From Thermoflexus sp. (GTDB lineage Bacteria > Chloroflexota > Anaerolineae > Aggregatilineales > Aggregatilineaceae), in assembly GCA_020724465.1 (NCBI GenBank), contig DYGX01000008.1:177180-241179 (forward strand): DNA of 64,000 bases. The letters are read 5' to 3'. The notes beneath the pieces were generated by a model. The model made no database searches. It had not been told where the DNA came from and saw nothing but the letters and a program-made list of their open reading frames with translations. The position numbers and the translations under genes were made by a program. Below, piece by piece: positions 27,259 to 35,437 of the stretch. Position 1 is the first letter of the stretch. Every line of letters starts with the position of its first letter.

Positions 27259-28476
27259 TTATATTTTTTCGTGCCGCTCGCGGATGATGCGCAAATACAG
27301 TTCTTCGTACAGATCGGCCACCCGCTGCCAGGTGAAATGGTCCTCGACCAGTTGCCGCCCGTTGCGCGCCAGCGACTCGCGCAGGCGCGGCGTGCGCATC
27401 AGCGTGAGGATCTGCGCGACGAACTCGTCGTCTGTATTGGCCAGCAGCACGTGCTTGCCCGGCTCCACCGGGATACCGTCGCAGCTCAGCGGCGTGGCGA
27501 CGAGCGGCGTCTGCATGGCGAGCGTTTCCAGCACCTTGTTCTTGATCCCCGCTCCCAGACGCAGCGGGCTGACATAGATCAGCGAGCATTCGAAATAGGG
27601 CCGCAGGTCCGGCACGCGGCCGGGGATCGCGATGTCGTCGCTGGCGAAGGCACGCAGTGCGTCCGGCGGGTTGCCGCCCACCAGGTACAGCCGCGCCTCG
27701 GGCACGACCTGTTTGACGCGCGGGAAGATATCGCGCGCCAGACGCAGCGCGGCGTCCAGATTGGGCAGGTAGTCGTAGTTGCCGGTGAAGAGCAGCACCG
27801 GCTCGTCCGGCTCGTAGCCGGATGGGGTGAAGACATCCACATCCACGCCGTTCGGAATCGTAACCGTCGGCGTGGCGGGGTTGAGCGCCTTGAGCGCCTC
27901 GGCGTCGCGGTCGGTCAGCAGCACGACACGGTCGTAGCGGTCGAACATGAAGCGCTCATAGCGCCGCGCCATGCCGTGCCGCGCCCGTGCCACAGCGCGC
28001 TCCAGCGGCGAGGCAGCTTCTTGAACGGCGCGCTCCAGCCACAGGCTGTACGACTCGTAGGGCACGATCAGATTGGGCAGCGAGGCGACAAGGTGATGGT
28101 ATTCGTAGACCTGCACGCCGCCAAACAGGTGCACCACGTCGTAGGCGCGCTGCGCCAGCTTCGCCTCGATGGCGCGCCACATCTCCGCCGACCAGCTCCC
28201 CTCGGCCTGGCGCGGGAAGCGCAGGTTCGGCAGGCGCGCGCGCAGCCAGTAACTGAACAGCGAGCGGCGCGGCTCGCGGATCAGCGTGACGCTGCGGAAG
28301 TGCTGCTCGTAGCGCGGGATCTCGGCCAGATCGGCCGGGTTGTCATAGAACGCCAGCAGGTCGATCGCGTGGCGCCGGGCGGATAGCTCGCGCGCCAGGT
28401 GATAGGGAATCAACCGGTCGCCGTGATAGAGCGGGAACGGCGGACAGCGCGAGATCAGCAGGACGTCCATCGTCAC
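27259..28476 (-). CDS. stp1-like glycosyltransferase (GT4 type)
   Basis: 405 residues, GT-B fold. LLFTGNYDYLPNLDAALRLA, VPDLRPYFECSLIYVSPLRLGAGIKNKVLETLAMQTPLVAT and the DGIPVEPGKHVLLA stretch match the Stp1 sugar transferase group linked to exopolysaccharide systems. The GAGIKNKVLE block supplies the donor-binding Glu. Start is a GTG at 28476 overlapping the stop of the gene upstream (GTGA), or the ATG at 28470. It is the last gene of the minus-strand polysaccharide operon and abuts the R-M island. An in-gene TATAAT at 28540 is coincidental. Confidence 0.88.
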   Translation of the reverse strand: MTMDVLLISRCPPFPLYHGDRLIPYHLARELSARRHAIDLLAFYDNPADLAEIPRYEQHFRSVTLIREPRRSLFSYWLRARLPNLRFPRQAEGSWSAEMWRAIEAKLAQRAYDVVHLFGGVQVYEYHHLVASLPNLIVPYESYSLWLERAVQEAASPLERAVARARHGMARRYERFMFDRYDRVVLLTDRDAEALKALNPATPTVTIPNGVDVDVFTPSGYEPDEPVLLFTGNYDYLPNLDAALRLARDIFPRVKQVVPEARLYLVGGNPPDALRAFASDDIAIPGRVPDLRPYFECSLIYVSPLRLGAGIKNKVLETLAMQTPLVATPLSCDGIPVEPGKHVLLANTDDEFVAQILTLMRTPRLRESLARNGRQLVEDHFTWQRVADLYEELYLRIIRERHEKI

Positions 28477-29627
28477 CCCCGTGCGGCGATCGCGCCCTCG
28501 AAAACGGCGGCCATCTGCCGCGCGTAGCCCGCCGCCGTATAATGCGCCAGCACGCGCTCGCGCCCTGCCGCGCCCATCCGCGCGCGCAGCGCCCGATCGC
28601 GCAGCAGCGCGACGACGCGCTCCGCCAGCGTGTCCGGGTCTTCGGGCGGGACAAGAAACCCGGTCACGCCGTCAATTACCGTCTCGGCCGGGCCGCCGTT
28701 GTCCATGCTGACCACCGGGCGCGCCATCGCCATGCTTTCCAGATGCACCATGCCCAACGACTCGAAGCGCGACGGACAGACGATCACATCCGAGGCGGCG
28801 ATCACCTCGCGCGCGTCTTCCCAGAAGCCGAGATAGGTCAGCGCGGCGCTCAGGGCCGGGTCGTCGCGCGCCGCCCGCAAGATCGCCTGCTTGTACGCCT
28901 CGTCCTTCGACACACCGAAGACATTTTCTCCCGCGACGACAAAGCGCGCCTGAGGCATCCGATCCAGCACGCGCCGCGCCATCGCCTGGAACACATCGTG
29001 CCCTTTGACGTGCTGGAAGCGCGCGATCATCCCGACCAGCGGCACATCCGGGCCGACCCCCAGCCGCTCGCGGACCGACGCGCCGGTGATGCCGGGGTGG
29101 AAGACATCGGGATCGACGCCCGGCACGATCACGCGGACGCGCTCGCGCGGCATGAACGGCTCCGGCCCCAGCCAGCGATCGCGCACCGCCCGCGTGATCG
29201 CCACGATCTGCGTGATCTGCTCGCGGAAGAAACGCCGCTGCCAGGGATACACCGGGAACCACCAGCCCATCGCGTTCCAGATCACCGGGACGCGGCAGGC
29301 GCGCCCCGCCGTCACCGCGAAGGGCAGCGAGTGATAGTCGGTGTGGATCGCGTCCGCGCCCACCGAGCGCGCCAGCGCCGCCAGCCGCCGCGCTGCCGGA
29401 AGCCGCATCCACACCGGCGGCAGAAACCACGTCGGCACGCCGCGATAGGGCACAACGTGCGTGGTCACACCGAGCGCCCGCGCCGCCTGGGGAAGCTGCC
29501 CGTCGCGCGGGGTTGCCAGATGCAACGCGAAGCGCGAACGGTCGAGCGCGCCCATCAGGTTGAGCTGGACGCTCTCGCCGCCGCCCAGCCCGGTATACGC
29601 GGAGACAAATAACAGCGTGCGCGGCAT
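28473..29627 (-). CDS. family 4 glycosyltransferase
   Basis: 384 residues. N-terminal GT4 acceptor domain with GLGGGESVQLNLMGALD, central DYHSLPFAVTAGRACRVPVIWNAMGWWF, and C-terminal donor domain with VGMIARFQHVKGHDVFQAMARRV, then CPSRFESLGMVHLESMAMARPVV, which carries the EX7E donor-binding motif. Retaining glycosyltransferase for sugar chain assembly; substrate unknown. Gap to the upstream SDR gene is 5 nt and it overlaps the next gene. Confidence 0.9.
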   Translation of the reverse strand: MPRTLLFVSAYTGLGGGESVQLNLMGALDRSRFALHLATPRDGQLPQAARALGVTTHVVPYRGVPTWFLPPVWMRLPAARRLAALARSVGADAIHTDYHSLPFAVTAGRACRVPVIWNAMGWWFPVYPWQRRFFREQITQIVAITRAVRDRWLGPEPFMPRERVRVIVPGVDPDVFHPGITGASVRERLGVGPDVPLVGMIARFQHVKGHDVFQAMARRVLDRMPQARFVVAGENVFGVSKDEAYKQAILRAARDDPALSAALTYLGFWEDAREVIAASDVIVCPSRFESLGMVHLESMAMARPVVSMDNGGPAETVIDGVTGFLVPPEDPDTLAERVVALLRDRALRARMGAAGRERVLAHYTAAGYARQMAAVFEGAIAARG

Positions 29628-29632
29628 GGCGG

Positions 29633-30616
29633 CTAGATCGCGTAACGGTCCGGGTCAAAGCGGTCAAGATGCGCGCGCACCCATTCGATGGTCCACCGCA
29701 GCCCGTCGTCCAGCGAAACCTGCGGCTCCCACCCGATCAACGCGCGCGCCAGGCGGTTGTCCGAGCGCAAGCGCAGCACCTCGCTCGTCTCCGGGCGGAT
29801 GCGCTCGGCGTCGGTGACGACCGGCACCTGGCGACCGGTCAGGCGGATGGCGCGCTCCGCCAGCTCGCCGATGGTGATCGACTGCCCCGTCCCCAGGTTG
29901 AGCGGGCGCCCGATCGCCTCGTCGTGCTCCATCGCCAGCAGAATGCCGCGCACCGTGTCGGTCACATACGTCAGATCGCGGGTGGGATGCAGCGCGCCCA
30001 GCCGGACCTGATCGCGCGTCAGGGCCTGGCTGATGATCGTCGGGATCACGGCGCGGGCGCTCTGGCGCGGGCCGTAGGTATTGAACGGGCGGACGATCCG
30101 CACCGGCAGCCCGTAGGCGGCGTGAAAGCTGAGCGCCAGCGCGTCCTGCGCGGCTTTGCTCGCCGCGTAGGGCGATTGCGGGTTGATCGGGTGGCGCTCG
30201 TCGATGGGTTCGGTCTGCGCCGTCCCGTAGACCTCGCTGGTCGAGGTGACCATCACCTGCGGCGTGCCGAGATCGCGCGCGGCGATCAGCACGTTGAGCG
30301 TCCCCAGCACGTTGACCGCCACCACTTCGCGCGGGTGCCGGTACGAATAGGGAATCGTGATCACCGCGCCCAGGTGGTAGATCTGGTCCATGCCGCGCGC
30401 TGCTTCGCGCACCGCGTCCGCGTCGCGCAGATCGCCGGCGTACTGCTCGACCTCGGCCCGCACGTCCGGCGGCAGCAGCTCCAGGTTGCCGGCGCGCTGG
30501 GCGGAGTTGTAGCGCACGAAAGCCCGGACGTGCGTCCCCTGCCGGACCAGCATCTCGACCAGGTGGCTGCCGATGAACCCGGCGGCCCCCGTCACCAGCG
30601 CGCGTTGTGCCGTCAT
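29633..30616 (-). CDS. NAD-dependent nucleotide-sugar epimerase/dehydratase (SDR)
   Basis: 327 residues of the extended SDR class. Rossmann motif VTGAAGFIGSHLVEML at residues 8-23, catalytic Ser in TSTSEVYG, Tyr-x3-Lys in SPYAASKAAQD, and NTYGPRQSARAVIPTI. Closest in style to GDP-mannose 4,6-dehydratase or UDP-glucose/UDP-glucuronate epimerase enzymes; which reaction it does is not decidable. It would supply an activated sugar for the polysaccharide built by the operon. Start at the ATG 30616 with GGGGAGAGG upstream; the longer frame to 30727 lacks homology. Confidence 0.9.
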   Translation of the reverse strand: MTAQRALVTGAAGFIGSHLVEMLVRQGTHVRAFVRYNSAQRAGNLELLPPDVRAEVEQYAGDLRDADAVREAARGMDQIYHLGAVITIPYSYRHPREVVAVNVLGTLNVLIAARDLGTPQVMVTSTSEVYGTAQTEPIDERHPINPQSPYAASKAAQDALALSFHAAYGLPVRIVRPFNTYGPRQSARAVIPTIISQALTRDQVRLGALHPTRDLTYVTDTVRGILLAMEHDEAIGRPLNLGTGQSITIGELAERAIRLTGRQVPVVTDAERIRPETSEVLRLRSDNRLARALIGWEPQVSLDDGLRWTIEWVRAHLDRFDPDRYAI

Positions 30617-30641
30617 CGATCCTCTCCCCTTCGTGTATGCG

Positions 30642-31493
30642 TCACCCGCGCAGCCGCTGGCGCAGCGCCATCGCCGCGCGCGTCGGGCGGACCAGCGCCG
30701 CCAGCAGGCGCGCCCGCCCCGCGCCAAAGTGCAGCCGCGTATAGGTGATCAGGTCGTCAAAGTAGATCCGTGTCGCCAGCCGCTGAATCGGGATCGTGCT
30801 GGCGTGCTCGTCGTGGATGATCGTCGCCCCGGCGATGTAGCGAAGCGCGCGGCCTGCGGCGGCAATGCGCACGCACAGATCATCCTCGGTGAAATACAGC
30901 CTCAGCCGCTCGTCGAACCCGCCGATCGCCAGCAGCACGTCGCGCCGCGCCAGGATGTTTGAGCCGGGCGCGATCTCCACGTCGCGATCCGATTCGCGGT
31001 CCCACTCGGCGTACCACATCCGCGCGCGGCGGCGGTCGCGCCAGCCGGGCAGCAGCGCGCCGAGGAACGTGTAGCCGAGCAGCAGATCGGCGTAGGTCAC
31101 GGCCCGCGAGCAGTTGCGCTGGAGCGTACCATCCTCAAACGTCATGCGCGACGTCACCGCGCCGAGCGAGCCGTCCGCGTCCAGCGCGGCGATCATGGCG
31201 GGCAGCGCGCCAGGCAGCACCACCGTATCCGGGTTGAGGATATGGACGTACTCCCCCTGCGCGGCGTAGATGCCCAGGTTGTTCCCGCCGCTGAACCAGC
31301 GATTGACGCCCGGCTCGATCAGCCGCACCGAGGGGAACCGCTCGCGCACCATCGCCGCGCTACCGTCCGCCGAGGCGTTGTCCACCACGATGATCTCGTG
31401 CTGCGCTACGCCGCCTGCCACCAGCAGCGACTCCAGCGCCCGCGCCAGCTTATCGCGCGTGTTGTAGTTGACGATGACGGTCGAGAGCTTCAT
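30642..31493 (-). CDS. family 2 glycosyltransferase (rhamnosyltransferase-like)
   Basis: 283 residues. GT-A fold with STVIVNYNTRDKLARALESLL, IIVVDNASADGSAAMV, then GGNNLGIYAAQGEYVHILNPDTVVLPG, in which the NPD-type motif replaces DxD, and FDERLRLYFTEDDLCVRIAAAG with the catalytic ED. This layout is typical of inverting GT2 transferases of the WbbL/rhamnosyl class. Start overlaps the upstream methyltransferase stop by 4 nt (ATGA). Confidence 0.9.
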   Translation of the reverse strand: MKLSTVIVNYNTRDKLARALESLLVAGGVAQHEIIVVDNASADGSAAMVRERFPSVRLIEPGVNRWFSGGNNLGIYAAQGEYVHILNPDTVVLPGALPAMIAALDADGSLGAVTSRMTFEDGTLQRNCSRAVTYADLLLGYTFLGALLPGWRDRRRARMWYAEWDRESDRDVEIAPGSNILARRDVLLAIGGFDERLRLYFTEDDLCVRIAAAGRALRYIAGATIIHDEHASTIPIQRLATRIYFDDLITYTRLHFGAGRARLLAALVRPTRAAMALRQRLRG

Positions 31494-32278
31494 CCCCCGC
31501 GCTCGTTCGCTTCGCGCACCTTCCGCGCGATGACCATCGTCGAGAAGTTGAACGCCCAGGGCGCGACGACGCGCAGCACGCTCGCCAGCCGGTCCGCCAG
31601 CGGCGAGGCGCGGTAGTACCCCGGCGCGCGGAACGGCCCGCCCATCCCCCACAGCGTGAAGGCGTGGCTCGTCGGCTTGACCAGCACCGGGATGAAGCCC
31701 GCCGCTTTCACCTCGCGGATCAGATCGCGCTGCGTGTAGGTGCTCTCGTAGAACTGCTCGTCGGTCAGGCGGCTCTGGCCCAGCAGGCGGCGCTTCCAGC
31801 CGACCAGCCGGTGCACCACGTTCGGGTAGGGGATGGTCAGCACCAGCGTCCCGCCGGGGACCAGCACGCGGTTCGCCTCGCGCAGCGCCGGTCCCATCCC
31901 ATGCTCGAAGTGCTCCAGCACGCCGAACGACAGATAGCCGTGCAGCGATCCGCTGCGGTACGGCAGCGCGTGGACGTCGCCCGCCTGCAGGTCGAGCGTC
32001 GGGTCGTAGGCGCGGGCGGCGCGCAGCGCGTTCACCGCGTAATCCAGCCCGATCACGTGGAAGCCCTGCTCGCGCAGCCAGATCATGGTTGCGCCCAGGC
32101 CGACGCCCGCCTCTAAGATCATGCCCTCGCGCGAGAGATAACGCGGAAAGACGCCCAACTGGTCGGCGGTGCGCTTCTCGCGCAGCGCGTCCAGCTCGAC
32201 CGCTACGTCGGCGCGCGCCCAGATGTCTTCCCACGCCTGCCGCGTGCTGTCATAGCGGCTGCCGGTTGGCTCTGTCAT
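31490..32278 (-). CDS. class I SAM-dependent methyltransferase
   Basis: 262 residues. SAM motif I LEAGVGLGATMIWLRE, motif II HVIGLDYAVNAL, then LQAGDVHALPYRSGSLHGYLSFGVLEHFE with the motif IV/post-I region. The C-terminal part, IREVKAAGFIPVLVKPTSHAFTLWGMGG, suggests a sugar or lipid-linked acceptor enzyme. It sits 14 nt after the CgeB-like gene and overlaps the GT2 gene, so it probably methylates the polysaccharide under construction. Confidence 0.87.
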   Translation of the reverse strand: MTEPTGSRYDSTRQAWEDIWARADVAVELDALREKRTADQLGVFPRYLSREGMILEAGVGLGATMIWLREQGFHVIGLDYAVNALRAARAYDPTLDLQAGDVHALPYRSGSLHGYLSFGVLEHFEHGMGPALREANRVLVPGGTLVLTIPYPNVVHRLVGWKRRLLGQSRLTDEQFYESTYTQRDLIREVKAAGFIPVLVKPTSHAFTLWGMGGPFRAPGYYRASPLADRLASVLRVVAPWAFNFSTMVIARKVREANERGG

Positions 32279-32292
32279 CTCTATCCTCTGCG

Positions 32293-33426
32293 CTACGCTT
32301 TGCTTCGCGCGTCCTCAATCAACTCCACAAGCCGCGCCATGCGGTGATCATACGTGTGATGCGCCAGGGCGTGCGCCCGCCCCGCCTCGGCGATCTGGCG
32401 CCGCTCGTCGTCGTGCGCCAGATAATACCGCACCAGCTCGCGCAGGTGATCGTGATCGCGGTAGACGACCAGGTGCTCGCCATCGCGGAACCACTCGCGC
32501 ACGCCGGGCCGGTCGTCGACAAGCTGGAACGCGCCGACGCCGCACGCCTCGAACAGCCGCATGTTCCCGCCCCAGCGCATAAAATCTCCATGCGGATTGA
32601 GCGCGATCTTCCCGGCGGCGGTCGCGCGCAGCATGTCCGCCCCCAGCGCCGCGCCGCGATAAAACGGGCGCAGGCTGGCCGGGACTTCGTGCACCGACCA
32701 GATGCCCAGGTCAAAGTCGCGCAGGGCTTCGAGCGCGGCGATGCGCTCGCTATACAGCCGGTCGGGGACGAGCGTGCCGACAAACCCGATCTCGCACCCG
32801 TAGCGCCGCCGCTCGTCCTCGCTCAGCGCGAACGGGTGATGAAAGTCCGGATCGATGGCCGCCAGCGGCAGCGCCTCGACACGGCGCGCGCCCAACTCGC
32901 GCCACTGGACCGCGTGATAGAAGTCGTTCGTGAGCGCGAGATCGTAGAGCGGAGCGGCGGCGCGCTCGATGGCGTGCGAGAAGACGACCGGCGACGTGCC
33001 CGAGGCGTAGATCAGCGCCGCGCCGTGCTCGCGCTTGAGCCGCGCCAGCGTGTCCGGCAGGATCACGCGGTTGTCGCCGATCAGGATGATCGCGTCCGGC
33101 TGGAAGGCGCGCGCCTGGGCGATCAATCGCCGGTTGCGCAGGCGGATGTCCGGATTCAGCGCGGGCACGCGCCCTGCCAGCGCGCCGATCGCGCGGGCCG
33201 GGGTGATGCGCTGCGTCATGCGGAGCTGGCGCGTTCGCACCCACGGCAGCGCGCTCTCGCTGCGCCAGAACACGGCGCAATCGTGCCCCTGGCGGCGCAA
33301 GGCGCGCACCCAGAAATGCTGCGCCTGCGACGGGGGAAAGAGCGGATCCTCGCCGGGCGGCGCGGCGCGGCGCGCGTCCTCAAGCGCCTGGGGATGGTGC
33401 AGCGACGCGACGAACAGCAGCCTCAT
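32293..33426 (-). CDS. CgeB-like glycosyltransferase
   Basis: 377 residues beginning MRLLFVASLHHPQALEDA. Donor domain features: IGFVGTLVPDRLYSERIAALEAL, ALNPHGDFMRWGGNMRLFEACGVGAFQLVDDRPGVREWF, YRDHDHLRELVRYYLAHDDERRQIAEAGRAHALAHHTYDHRM, all typical of the CgeB / DUF3880-type glycosyltransferases found in exopolysaccharide clusters. Start overlaps the asparagine-synthase-like gene stop (ATGA). A second member of this family lies in the plus-strand cluster at 53358. Confidence 0.85.
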   Translation of the reverse strand: MRLLFVASLHHPQALEDARRAAPPGEDPLFPPSQAQHFWVRALRRQGHDCAVFWRSESALPWVRTRQLRMTQRITPARAIGALAGRVPALNPDIRLRNRRLIAQARAFQPDAIILIGDNRVILPDTLARLKREHGAALIYASGTSPVVFSHAIERAAAPLYDLALTNDFYHAVQWRELGARRVEALPLAAIDPDFHHPFALSEDERRRYGCEIGFVGTLVPDRLYSERIAALEALRDFDLGIWSVHEVPASLRPFYRGAALGADMLRATAAGKIALNPHGDFMRWGGNMRLFEACGVGAFQLVDDRPGVREWFRDGEHLVVYRDHDHLRELVRYYLAHDDERRQIAEAGRAHALAHHTYDHRMARLVELIEDARSKA

Positions 33427-35435
33427 ACGCGCACCTCGATCCGGTTGGCGTCCGGCTGGGGGATATGCGGCGGGGCGTCGATGGTGGCCTGCTGCCACAG
33501 CTCGAGCAGCAGCAGCCGGAAGACGACCTCGACGCGTTCGATCCGCCCGCTGAAATGGCCGCGCAGCAGGTCTTCCAGCGCCGCCCGGTCGAACAGGCCG
33601 CGCCCCAGGCTGCGCTCGTCGAGCAGGACGGCCTGCACGCGCTCCGCCAGCGCCGTATCGAACCAGCGCAGGATCGGCGTGCCGAACGGCTGCTTGGGCC
33701 GCTGGCGCGCAAAATCGGGCAGGTCGCCGCACAGGGCCTCGCGCAGCACGAACTTGTTTTCGCGCAGCCGGATCGCGGGCGGGATGCTCAGCGCGAACGC
33801 CAGCAGCGGCGGGTCGAAATAGGGGACGCGCGCTTCGAGCGAGTGGGCCATCGTCACTTTGTCCACCGCCAGCAGGCCGTTGCCCGGCAGCCAGGTCAGC
33901 AGCATGAGCGCCTGCGCGGTGTCGGCGGGGTCGTCCGCCCAGGCGCGGCGCAGAATCTCGACATAGGCGCGCTCTTTGTGCTGCGCGGCATCCCAGGCGG
34001 CGCGCAGCGCCGGGCTGTAGAGCCGGGCGCGCAGCGTGTCGGAGAAGGTCAGCCCCTCGAACGAGGCCACGCGGCGCAGCCCATCGGGTGTGGGCAGGAA
34101 CAGCGCGCGCCATTCCGGCAGATAGGCGGGCAGCGCGCCGAGATAGCGCACGCGCCGCAGCGCCGGGTAGAGCGGCTCCAGGCGCTGCCAGGGCCGCCCG
34201 ATCAGCGCGGCGCGCAGCGGGCGCGGCAGCACGCGATCCAGCCGGGCGGCGCCCCGAATGATACGCGGGAAGACGCGGTGCGCGCGGTAGCCGCCGAACA
34301 GCTCGTCGCCGCCCGTGCCGTTCAGCACCACCTTGACGTGCTGCGCCGTGACCTCGGCCAGCGCCTGGAGCGAGATGATCGACGGGTTGGCGTTCGGCTC
34401 GTCGTGGTGGTAGGCGTAGGCCAGCAGAAAATCCCACCAGTCGGCGGGGGTGATGATCCGCTCGTGATGCTCCGCCTCGAAGTGCGCAGCGATCCGCCGG
34501 GCGTGAAGCGTCTCGTCGTCCGGGTTGGCCGCGCCGCGCCCGACGTCGTAGCCGACCGAAAAGGTCTTTACGCGCCCCGGCTCCATCCGGCTCATGAGCG
34601 CCAGCAGCGCCGCCGAGTCGATCCCCCCGCTGAGGAACAGACCGAGCGGCACGTCGCTGCGCAGGTGCAGGCGCACCGAGTCGGCCAGCCGCGCCCGCGT
34701 CTCGCTGATGATCGCGCCGATGTCGTGCGGGCGCGCCTCGCCGGGCGGGAAGCGCGGCGTCCAATGGCGGATCAGGCGCTGCGCGCCGTCTTCGACCACC
34801 AGCGCATGACCGGGCGGCAGACGGCGCACGCCTTCGTAAAGCGTCTCGGTGCCGATCATGTAGCCAAAGCTGAGATACGTGTCCAGCGTGGCGAGGTTCA
34901 GGCGGCGGGGCAGAACAGGGTCTTGCAACAGCGCCTTGACTTCCGAGGCGAACAGCAGCCGCCCGCCCTGTTCGGCCAGGTAAAGCGGCTTGATCCCAAC
35001 CGGATCGACCGCCAGCACCAGCCGCTCCGCCCCCGCGTCCCACAGGGCAAAGGCGTACATCCCGCGCAGCGTGCCGAAGAGGTCCAGCCCCCGCTCTTCA
35101 TAGAGGTGGACGATCACCTCGGTATCCGCCTGGGTGCGGAAGGTGTGGCCGCGCGCCTGCAGTTCGGCGCGCAGCTCGACGTAGTTGTAGATCTCACCGT
35201 TGAAGACCAGCGCGATCGTGCGGTCCTCGTTGAAGATCGGCTGGTCGCCCGTGTCCAGGTCGATGATGCTCAGGCGGCGCATCCCCAGCGCCACGCGCGG
35301 CATGGAATCCGGCCACTGGTAGAACCCGCTGCCGTCCGGCCCGCGATGCACAATCGCGCCGGTCATGGCGCGGACCAGCGCCGGATCCGCCCGCCCATTG
35401 CCGCTTGTGTCAAAGATGCCGACAATTCCGCACAC
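33423..35435 (-). CDS. asparagine synthase-type amidotransferase
   Basis: 670 residues from a GTG. Residue 2 is the class II glutaminase Cys (M-C-GIVGIF), followed by HRGPDGSGFY and NGEIYNY. The synthetase half has the ATP-PPi loop LFLSGGIDSAALLAL and GTGGDELFGGYRAHR. The AsnB/WbpS-type family in polysaccharide clusters amidates uronic acids, whereas AsnB makes asparagine. Because this copy lies inside a sugar operon and the window also has a UDP-sugar 6-dehydrogenase, uronic-acid amidation is the better guess. No homology beyond the GTG start; the TAA of the flippase gene is only 2 nt away. Confidence 0.9.
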   Translation of the reverse strand: MCGIVGIFDTSGNGRADPALVRAMTGAIVHRGPDGSGFYQWPDSMPRVALGMRRLSIIDLDTGDQPIFNEDRTIALVFNGEIYNYVELRAELQARGHTFRTQADTEVIVHLYEERGLDLFGTLRGMYAFALWDAGAERLVLAVDPVGIKPLYLAEQGGRLLFASEVKALLQDPVLPRRLNLATLDTYLSFGYMIGTETLYEGVRRLPPGHALVVEDGAQRLIRHWTPRFPPGEARPHDIGAIISETRARLADSVRLHLRSDVPLGLFLSGGIDSAALLALMSRMEPGRVKTFSVGYDVGRGAANPDDETLHARRIAAHFEAEHHERIITPADWWDFLLAYAYHHDEPNANPSIISLQALAEVTAQHVKVVLNGTGGDELFGGYRAHRVFPRIIRGAARLDRVLPRPLRAALIGRPWQRLEPLYPALRRVRYLGALPAYLPEWRALFLPTPDGLRRVASFEGLTFSDTLRARLYSPALRAAWDAAQHKERAYVEILRRAWADDPADTAQALMLLTWLPGNGLLAVDKVTMAHSLEARVPYFDPPLLAFALSIPPAIRLRENKFVLREALCGDLPDFARQRPKQPFGTPILRWFDTALAERVQAVLLDERSLGRGLFDRAALEDLLRGHFSGRIERVEVVFRLLLLELWQQATIDAPPHIPQPDANRIEVRV

Positions 35436-35437
35436 GC

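Noticed and set aside
28540..28546. TATAAT inside the gene at 28473-29627
   Set aside because: In the coding strand context it is within a gene and has no paired -35 or downstream gene start.
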